A DNA stretch of 12,277 nucleotides, taken from contig JAANXG010000084.1 in NCBI GenBank assembly GCA_018263405.1, positions 1-12,277 of the forward strand, in the 5' to 3' direction. Numbering within the stretch: the first letter of the stretch is position 1; each line of letters begins with the position of its first letter. Origin of the DNA: Gammaproteobacteria bacterium (GTDB lineage Bacteria; Pseudomonadota; Gammaproteobacteria; Arenicellales; JAANXG01). The notes under the pieces are model-generated. The model searched no databases. It saw only the letters and a program-made list of their open reading frames with translations, and was not told the origin of the DNA. The position numbers were made by a program, and so were the translations under genes. Shown one piece after another: positions 7,332-12,277 of the stretch.

Positions 7332-7844
7332 CTAGGACGAACGCTGCAGCTTGCCCTTCAGGGCTTGGTCTTTGGCGAGCACAGATTCCGCGTTTGCCCG
7401 GCGCTCGTCGTGTAGCCGCCGCGCCAATGCCGGAGCCGAGAGGGCCAGCATTTGTACCGCGAGGTAAGCGGCGTTCTTCGCTCCGGCGCGACCGATGGCG
7501 ACGCACGCCACGGGTATACCGCCCGGCATCTGCACCGTCGACAGCAACGCATCCTGACCGCTGAGCGGACCGGCATCCATCGGCACCCCGATGACTGGTT
7601 TGAGTGTAAGCCCCGCCACCGTCCCGGCCAAGTGGGCCGCCAGGCCCGCCGCCGCGATGAAAACCGCGCAACCACGCTCATCCGCATCGTGCACGTAGGC
7701 GCGGGTCGCTTCCGGGGTGCGATGGGCGGAGGTAATCTTCACCTCCCACGGTACACCTAGTTTATCCAGGGTATCCAGGGTAATCTGCATGGTATCGAGG
7801 TCGGAATCCGACCCCATCAATACGGCAACGAAATTTTCGGGCAT
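7332..7844 (-). CDS. purE: PurE, N5-carboxyaminoimidazole ribonucleotide mutase
   Basis: PurE carries out the carboxylation step of de novo purine synthesis, giving CAIR, classically by moving the carboxylate of N5-CAIR made by PurK. The 170-residue protein has MGSDSD (10-15), SAHRTPE with the catalytic His at residue 41, GLAAHLAG (67-74) and LLSTVQMPGGIPV (100-112), which are class I PurE features. The GLAAHL variant with LDALLS-like QDALLS resembles PurE from lineages where it often stands alone; this is an impression from family knowledge. purK, the usual partner, is not adjacent; tsaC follows 49 bp downstream instead. It lies 65 bp after purD, giving a purH–purD–purE series. The ATG at 7844 is clear although the ribosome binding site is poor. 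Confidence 0.95.
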   Translation of the reverse strand: MPENFVAVLMGSDSDLDTMQITLDTLDKLGVPWEVKITSAHRTPEATRAYVHDADERGCAVFIAAAGLAAHLAGTVAGLTLKPVIGVPMDAGPLSGQDALLSTVQMPGGIPVACVAIGRAGAKNAAYLAVQMLALSAPALARRLHDERRANAESVLAKDQALKGKLQRSS

Positions 7845-7877
7845 TTAGGTCTACGAATCGTTCAGTGCAGCGGTTTA

Positions 7878-7907
7878 TTTAAAGGTCGCTGGTGTCCCCC
7901 GTTACAA
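7878..7907 (-). promoter_or_regulatory. Candidate promoter for purE
   Basis: In the 65-bp purD–purE gap, read on the minus strand, TTGTAA is followed after 18 bp by TTTAAA. Matches to -35 and -10 consensus are moderate. If used, it would let purE and the genes beyond be transcribed independently of purHD. No PurR-type operator is seen. Confidence 0.25.
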
Positions 7908-7909
7908 TA

Positions 7910-9211
7910 TCAGTGACGGGGTACACTAGACGCTTCACGTTCGATGGCGCGAAAACCAATATCGTGGCGAAAACAGGCATCTTTCCACTGAATCGATGCT
8001 ACCGTCCGATAGGCGCGCGCCTGGGCCTGCTTGACGGATTCACCCAACCCCGTTACGCATAATACGCGCCCCCCGCTGGTAACCACTCGACCGTCACTTT
8101 CACGGGTGCCGGCATGAAAAACCTTAACGTCCGGGGAGTCCGGCAGGTTTAGCCCGTGGATCGGATTATCCTTTTCGTACTCGAAGGGATAGCCCCCGGC
8201 GGCCATGACGACCCCCAGGGCAACCTCCGGCCGCCATTGGATATCCATCGAGTTCAGGCGACCGTCGATCGACGCATTGCACAACTCCAGTAAATCCGAC
8301 TTCAGGCGCATCATAATGGGTTGGGTTTCCGGATCTCCGAGGCGGCAATTGTACTCCAACACCTTGGGCGTGCCGTCGGTGGTAATCATCAAGCCGGCAT
8401 ACAAAAAACCTAAATAACCGGTACCCTCGGCCTGTAAGCCTTGCACAGTCGGCTCGATCACCTCCCGCATGATGCGCCGGTGCATCGGCGGGTCGATCAC
8501 GGGGGCCGGCGAGTAAGCGCCCATGCCACCGGTATTGGGGCCGCGATCACCGTCATCCCTGGCCTTGTGATCCTGGGAGCTGGCCAATGGCATCACCTGG
8601 TCGCCGGACACGATGCAAATAAAGCTGGCTTCCTCCCCCGCCAGGCATTCTTCGATAACCACGCGCCGGCCCGCTTCGCCAAAGCGATTACCCTCGAGAC
8701 ACTCGTGAACCGCCTCCCGCGCTTGCTCCCGGGAATAAGCCACCGCGACACCCTTGCCTGCCGCCAGGCCGTCGGCTTTGATCACGATCGGCAGACCCAC
8801 GGATTCGAGATAGTCTTCCGCCTTTTCACGCGAACTGAAGCACTCGTATGCAGCGGTGGGTATGGCGTGGCGAGCCATGAATGTCTTGGCGACGGCCTTG
8901 GACCCTTCCAGTTGCGCGGCGGTTTGGCTCGGCCCGAAACAACGCAAGCCTTGCTTGGCGAGACTGTCCGCCACACCCCCGACAAGCGATGCCTCCGGTC
9001 CGATCACCGTTAAGCCGACTTTATGGTTTTTGGCGAACTCGACCAGTGCCGGGATGTCCGTGGCGGCGATGTCTACGTTTTCGACCTTCTGCTCTCCATT
9101 CGTGCCGGCATTGCCGGGCGCAACGAACACGCGGTCTGCGCGCGGCGATTGCGCCAGTTTCCAGGCCAACGCATGCTCCCGGCCACCGCCTCCCACAACC
9201 AGAACGTTCAT
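7910..9211 (-). CDS. purD: Phosphoribosylamine–glycine ligase PurD
   Basis: PurD, an ATP-grasp ligase, joins phosphoribosylamine and glycine to give GAR, the second step of de novo purine synthesis, in the cytoplasm. The 433 residues begin with the family signature MNVLVVGGGGREHALAWKLA. They then show IGPEASLVGG (70-79), the ATP-binding IKADGLAAGKGVAV (144-157), DHKARDDGDRGPNTGGMGAY (214-233) and LEYNCRLGDPETQPIMMRLK (285-304). The frame is open upstream to 9262, but the ATG at 9211 gives the conserved N-terminus and is preceded by a GAGAAA ribosome-binding-like sequence. The tail beyond AIERE adds about eight residues. purH ends 47 bp upstream, and the pair is very probably one operon. Confidence 0.98.
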   Translation of the reverse strand: MNVLVVGGGGREHALAWKLAQSPRADRVFVAPGNAGTNGEQKVENVDIAATDIPALVEFAKNHKVGLTVIGPEASLVGGVADSLAKQGLRCFGPSQTAAQLEGSKAVAKTFMARHAIPTAAYECFSSREKAEDYLESVGLPIVIKADGLAAGKGVAVAYSREQAREAVHECLEGNRFGEAGRRVVIEECLAGEEASFICIVSGDQVMPLASSQDHKARDDGDRGPNTGGMGAYSPAPVIDPPMHRRIMREVIEPTVQGLQAEGTGYLGFLYAGLMITTDGTPKVLEYNCRLGDPETQPIMMRLKSDLLELCNASIDGRLNSMDIQWRPEVALGVVMAAGGYPFEYEKDNPIHGLNLPDSPDVKVFHAGTRESDGRVVTSGGRVLCVTGLGESVKQAQARAYRTVASIQWKDACFRHDIGFRAIEREASSVPRH

Positions 9212-9258
9212 ACTGGTTTTCTCATTACCCCCACATTCTTGTGCGAGGTTATTGAAAG

Positions 9259-10821
9259 TCAATGCCGGAAGTGGCGCATGTCTGTAAACACCATCGCAAT
9301 GCCGTGTTCATTACAAGCCTGTATGACCTCGTCGTCGCGCATGGAGCCGCCGGGCTGTATCACGGCGTGGATTCCCTCGCCGGCTGCGGTATCCACGGCG
9401 TCTCGGAATGGAAAGAACGCATCGGAGGCCATCACCGAACCGGCCACCGTCAAGCCCATCTGCTGCGCCTTGGTGCCGGCGATACGCGCCGAATTGACAC
9501 GGCTCATCTGACCGGCGCCAATACCGATAGTCATTCCCTCCTTCGCGTAAACAATAGCATTGGACTTCACATACTTCGCTACCTTCCAGGCAAACACTAG
9601 ATCGCTCGCCATCCGTTCATCCGGCTCCACCTCAGTCACCGTTTTCAGCTTGTCCCACAATTCCAGATCCGCGTCCTGCACTAGAAGGCCACCGCAGACC
9701 CGTTTGTAGTCGAGCCAGGCCGGTTGTTCCGATTGCCAGCGACCGCAGGTCAACAAACGTACATTCTTTTTGTCCGAGATGATCGCCGGTACCTCCTGGT
9801 CCACCTCGGGGACAACAATCACTTCTACAAACTGGCGATCGACGATGCGCCGGGCGGTTTCCGCGTCCAGGGATTGATTGAACGCGACGATGCCGCCAAA
9901 CGCCGATTCCGGATCGGTCCGATACGCGCGTTCATAGGCGTCCGCCACGGTATCGCCAAAGGCGACCCCGCAAGGGTTGGCATGTTTCACGATCACGCAG
10001 ACGTTTCGATCCGGGAACTGCTTGATACACTGCAAGGCTGCGTCGGCGTCGGCGATGTTGTTATAGGACAGCGCCTTACCCGACCACTGCCGGGCCGTTG
10101 CGACGCACGAACCCTTGACGTCGAGGTCACGGTAGAAGGCGGCGCGCTGGTGGGGGTTTTCGCCGTATCGCAGGGATTCAACCCGAAGATATTGACGGTT
10201 AAAGGTCGCTGGGAAGGTTTCATCGGGCAGCCGTGCCGTACCGAGATAATCCGCAATGGCATCGTCATAGCGGGCCGTGTATTCAAACGCCTTGCGCGCG
10301 AGACGTAGACGCGTATCCAGACTGATTTCCTCGGCGCGCTCGAGTTCATCGCACACCGGCCCATAGTCCGCCGGATCCACCACTACCGCCACCGAGGTAT
10401 GATTCTTCGCCGCGGCCCGAATCATGGCGGGGCCGCCGATATCGATGTTTTCGACAGCGTCATCGAATGTACAGCCCACACGGGCGACAGTCCGTTCAAA
10501 AGGGTAGAGGTTCACGACGACAAGATCGATGGGCTCGAATCCGTGTTGACGCATCTCGTCATCGTCAATTCCCCGCCGTCCCAGTATGCCGCCGTGGATT
10601 CTGGGATGAAGCGTTTTGACGCGACCATCCATGGCTTCGGGCGAACCGGTGAATGCCGACACCTCGACAACCGGTATATCATGCTCGCGCAGCAGGGACG
10701 CCGTGCCGCCCGTGGACAGTAACTCGGCCCCGTCGCGATGCAGGCGGCGGGCAAAGGCGGCGGCACCGGTCTTGTCGGAAACGCTTATCAACGCCCGTCT
10801 GACAACGACTCTGTTCGTCAT
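9259..10821 (-). CDS. purH: Bifunctional AICAR transformylase/IMP cyclohydrolase PurH
   Basis: PurH performs the last two steps to IMP: formylation of AICAR with 10-formyl-THF, then ring closure of FAICAR. The 520-residue product (E. coli 529) has the N-terminal MGS-like cyclohydrolase domain, with ISVSDKTG (12-19), LLSTGGTA (34-41), DGRVKTLHPRIHGGIL (65-80) and VVVNLYPF (101-108). The C-terminal transformylase domain has the catalytic KHANPCG (279-285; K279 and H280), SAFGGIVAFN (306-315), GIGAGQMSR (433-441) and ASDAFFPF (465-472). The ATG at 10821 follows GGAAGAG at good spacing and is preferred to the TTG one codon earlier. It lies 69 bp downstream of fis and is followed by purD. Confidence 0.98.
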   Translation of the reverse strand: MTNRVVVRRALISVSDKTGAAAFARRLHRDGAELLSTGGTASLLREHDIPVVEVSAFTGSPEAMDGRVKTLHPRIHGGILGRRGIDDDEMRQHGFEPIDLVVVNLYPFERTVARVGCTFDDAVENIDIGGPAMIRAAAKNHTSVAVVVDPADYGPVCDELERAEEISLDTRLRLARKAFEYTARYDDAIADYLGTARLPDETFPATFNRQYLRVESLRYGENPHQRAAFYRDLDVKGSCVATARQWSGKALSYNNIADADAALQCIKQFPDRNVCVIVKHANPCGVAFGDTVADAYERAYRTDPESAFGGIVAFNQSLDAETARRIVDRQFVEVIVVPEVDQEVPAIISDKKNVRLLTCGRWQSEQPAWLDYKRVCGGLLVQDADLELWDKLKTVTEVEPDERMASDLVFAWKVAKYVKSNAIVYAKEGMTIGIGAGQMSRVNSARIAGTKAQQMGLTVAGSVMASDAFFPFRDAVDTAAGEGIHAVIQPGGSMRDDEVIQACNEHGIAMVFTDMRHFRH

Positions 10822-10862
10822 CAACGCTCTTCCGGAATCGCCTTAAACGATATTATTGCACT

Positions 10863-10876
10863 CATACTACATACTA
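10863..10876. repeat. Tandem heptamer repeat upstream of purH
   Basis: CATACTA occurs twice in perfect tandem in the 69-bp fis–purH gap. On the minus strand it reads TAGTATG twice. A possible weak promoter, TTAGTA, 16 bp, then TAATAT, overlaps it. It may be a regulator site or chance. Confidence 0.35.
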
Positions 10877-10890
10877 ATGCGGGTCGAGGT

Positions 10891-11133
10891 TTATTCCAGG
10901 TCATAGAACTTCAATTTCTTGCGCAGGGTGTTACGGTTGATCCCCAACATCTTGGCCGCCCGCGTCTGATTCCTTTCCGCGCGCTCCATTACCATTTCCA
11001 GCAGGGGTTTTTCGACCTCCGTTATGACCATCTCGTGTAACTTGACCGGTTCCTCCCCGTTCAAGTCCTTGAAATATCGTTTCAGCGAACGGCGAACACT
11101 CTGACAAAGCGGAACCTGGACCTGCTGATCCAT
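10891..11133 (-). CDS. fis: Fis-family nucleoid-associated DNA-binding protein
   Basis: Fis is a small dimeric DNA-bending protein that organises the nucleoid and activates rRNA and growth genes. From residue 8 onward this 80-residue protein aligns without gaps with the C-terminal part of E. coli Fis (98 residues): PL-SV--LK-YF-LNG, then EVEKPLLEMVM (39-49), and the helix-turn-helix NQTRAAKMLGINRNTLRKKL (55-74). It lacks about 18 N-terminal residues, the region forming the mobile beta-hairpin arm that enterobacterial Fis uses to stimulate DNA invertases. The ATG at 11133 lies 2 nt after the dusB stop, which points to translational coupling. The longer open frame to 11268 overlaps dusB and shows no Fis similarity in the added part. 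Confidence 0.94.
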   Translation of the reverse strand: MDQQVQVPLCQSVRRSLKRYFKDLNGEEPVKLHEMVITEVEKPLLEMVMERAERNQTRAAKMLGINRNTLRKKLKFYDLE

Positions 11134-11135
11134 GC

Positions 11136-12116
11136 CTATGCTGCTTGTGGTATCGGTGTCTGGTCTTGCAAGAATGATCTGAGCATCCGGTTTTGCTCTC
11201 TTGCGTTGTCTATCCGGTTTATGTGCGTCCAAAAAACAGTTCCTCCGTCGATTATTCTTATGTACCAAGAAATATGTTTTCGCGCGATGCGCACACCCAT
11301 GCGTTCCCCGTAGAACGCCTGGATGGCTTCCACATGCTCCAGTATCGCATCCCTCTGGACCCGGGAGTCCGGCTCTTGCAATCCGTTACCGTCGAGGTAG
11401 TCTTGAATTTGCCCAAACAACCACGGCCGGCCCCGGGCGGACCGACCAACCATTACGCCGTCGGCTCCCGTGTACTCCAAAACCATCGCGGCCTTTTCGG
11501 GCGAGTCGATATCGCCATTGGCGATAACGGGGATGCGCACAGCCTGCTTGATTCTCCGTATCGTCTCGTACTCGGCTTCCCCTCGGTATTTGCAGGCCCG
11601 CGTCCGACCGTGAACGAAAATCGCCTGAATCCCCGTCTGCTCCGCAATGCGCGCGACCCGCACTCCGTTTCGGGTCGACGGATCCGGTCCGGTTCGAATC
11701 TTCACGGTTACCGGTGCCGCGACGGCATTGACGACGGACGCCAGAATGCGCGCAATTTGGTTTTCGTCCGTGAGCAGCGCGGATCCGGCTTGTTTATTGC
11801 AGACCTTCCTGACCGGGCATCCCATATTGATGTCGACGATGTCGGCGCCGAGATCGACGTTGTATCGCGCCGCATCCGCGAGCACCCCCGGTTCCGTCCC
11901 CAATAACTGAGCTACCACGGGTGACTGTTCGTCCCTGTGATCACTGCGCAAAAGCGACTTCGAGCCATACCGCAACGCCGGGCCGGCATGCACCATTTCC
12001 GATACGGTCAACGCAGCACCGAACCGGCTGCACAGTGTTCGATAAGGTAGATCCGTAACCCCGGACATGGGGGCGGTCATGACCTTACCCGGCAATTGAA
12101 AAAAGCCAATCTTCAT
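11136..12116 (-). CDS. dusB: tRNA-dihydrouridine synthase DusB
   Basis: DusB is an FMN-dependent reductase that converts specific uridines of the tRNA D-loop to dihydrouridine (U17 in E. coli). The 326-residue product has the TIM-barrel opening TAPMSGVTDLPYR (14-26). INMGCPVRKVCNKQAGSALL (96-115) follows, with the catalytic Cys at residue 100, the same number as in E. coli. VKIRTG (138-143), VHGRTR (168-173), VIANGDI (197-203) and GRSARGRPWLFGQI (224-237) complete the FMN and substrate motifs, with the helical tRNA-binding domain at the end. Of several in-frame starts I chose the ATG at 12116, giving the family N-terminus MKIG-FQLPGKV. No ribosome binding site precedes it, and the best promoter would place transcription start only a few bases upstream. 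It is followed immediately by fis, as in many gammaproteobacteria. Confidence 0.97.
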   Translation of the reverse strand: MKIGFFQLPGKVMTAPMSGVTDLPYRTLCSRFGAALTVSEMVHAGPALRYGSKSLLRSDHRDEQSPVVAQLLGTEPGVLADAARYNVDLGADIVDINMGCPVRKVCNKQAGSALLTDENQIARILASVVNAVAAPVTVKIRTGPDPSTRNGVRVARIAEQTGIQAIFVHGRTRACKYRGEAEYETIRRIKQAVRIPVIANGDIDSPEKAAMVLEYTGADGVMVGRSARGRPWLFGQIQDYLDGNGLQEPDSRVQRDAILEHVEAIQAFYGERMGVRIARKHISWYIRIIDGGTVFWTHINRIDNAREQNRMLRSFLQDQTPIPQAA

Positions 12117-12127
12117 GAAAACGAAAC

Positions 12128-12155
12128 AATATAAAATGCCGGCGGTTTGTTGCAA
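12128..12155 (-). promoter_or_regulatory. Candidate sigma-70 promoter of dusB–fis
   Basis: On the minus strand TTGCAA (12155-12150) is followed after 16 bp by TATATT (12133-12128). An A/T-rich stretch at about 12161-12175 could act as an UP element. Predicted transcription start is near 12121-12122, about 5-6 nt before the dusB ATG. Confidence 0.42.
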
Positions 12156-12158
12156 ACC
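12144..12158. promoter_or_regulatory. fis: Palindrome resembling a Fis binding site, overlapping the dusB–fis -35
   Basis: The 15-bp sequence is a 6-bp perfect inverted repeat (GGTTTG/CAAACC) around 3 bp. It satisfies the outer GNTY and RANC halves of the 15-bp Fis consensus, although its core is less AT-rich than the best Fis sites. Its position over the -35 would suit repression. Direct observation of the palindrome is firm; the Fis assignment is inference. Confidence 0.4.
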
Positions 12159-12168
12159 AAGTAATTTC

Positions 12169-12277
12169 TCAAAAAGTCCGTGCAATGTCGGCGATCATGT
12201 GGGGGTAGGGTTGTCTTTCAGGGACGCTGTAGATACCTCCCTGTACGCTCTGGCGAAAGCCTCCGTGCTTTCGACAG
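12169..12277 (-). other. Possible 3' end of a gene upstream of dusB, frame ambiguous
   Basis: Two minus-strand frames enter from the right edge and stay open. One ends at a TGA at 12195-12197 after 26 codons with a hydrophilic tail ending KDNPTPT. The other ends at a TGA at 12169-12171 after 35 codons with a tail ending IADIARTF. I recognise neither. prmA, a common neighbour of dusB, is not evident. The open lengths are too short to decide, and the region may be non-coding. Confidence 0.22.

Noticed and set aside
7001..7671. Several overlapping open frames on both strands around the tsaC–purE junction
   Set aside because: These are low-complexity, Arg/Pro/Gly-rich translations in very GC-rich DNA where stop codons are rare; tsaC and purE account for the coding.
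7326..7929. Direct repeat GGTACACTAG at 7326-7335 and 7920-7929, at the ends of purE and purD
   Set aside because: It is only 10 bp with two copies, overlapping or near stop codons, with no flanking similarity; most likely chance.
9212..9262. N-terminal extension of PurD
   Set aside because: The conserved MNVLVVGGGGREHA N-terminus starts at 9211; the added 17 residues have no family similarity.
9724..10308. A 194-codon plus-strand open frame antisense to purH
   Set aside because: purH is intact with all motifs; the antisense frame resembles nothing and is explained by codon bias.
1..12277. CRISPR arrays, tRNA or rRNA genes, integrases, toxin–antitoxin or defence genes, or a novel multi-gene system
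   Set aside because: I found no regularly spaced repeats, tRNA-like cloverleaf or accessory gene; every substantial coding segment belongs to a known core family.

Overview
This is an ordinary-looking core chromosomal segment of a proteobacterium, most likely a gammaproteobacterium. The grounds are gene content and order: dusB–fis next to purH–purD, a PCMT-like methyltransferase next to a TolC-family protein, waaA for lipid A–Kdo assembly, and the oxygen-dependent HemF. Fis and the DusB type of dihydrouridine synthase together are typical of this class. Base composition looks moderately GC-rich, roughly 55-60% by eye in most genes, and clearly higher in tsaC and purE. There is no CRISPR array, tRNA, rRNA, integrase, transposase gene or defence gene. 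I found no sign of a novel multi-gene system and do not claim one.

Layout. Positions 1-113 are non-coding sequence downstream of thiC and may include the end of an insertion sequence. thiC (114-2003, minus) makes the thiamine pyrimidine precursor. A 281-bp divergent intergenic region follows; it carries a candidate plus-strand promoter and a perfect hairpin but no recognisable TPP riboswitch. Two plus-strand genes follow: a PCMT-like methyltransferase (2285-2938) and a TolC-family outer-membrane channel (3012-4340). A 104-bp convergent gap separates these from a long run of minus-strand genes.

That run reads, in transcription order from the right: dusB (12116-11136), fis (11133-10891), purH (10821-9259), purD (9211-7910), purE (7844-7332), tsaC (7282-6704), hemF (6651-5731) and waaA (5716-4445). 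Gaps are 2 to 69 bp, so one long transcript or several overlapping ones are possible. dusB and fis form the classic pair. purH, purD and purE supply steps of de novo IMP synthesis. TsaC makes the threonylcarbamoyl-AMP used for t6A37 of tRNA, and DusB makes dihydrouridine in tRNA. HemF acts in haem synthesis, and WaaA adds Kdo to lipid A. The common theme is rapid growth: translation, nucleotides, haem and envelope.

The points most worth checking are small. A Fis-type palindrome sits on the -35 of the likely dusB–fis promoter, so autoregulation is possible. Fis is short and lacks the N-terminal arm region. thiC has no visible TPP riboswitch. The TolC-linked PCMT homologue lacks the usual TIS motif. 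purE has no neighbouring purK. The purE–tsaC segment is GC-rich.
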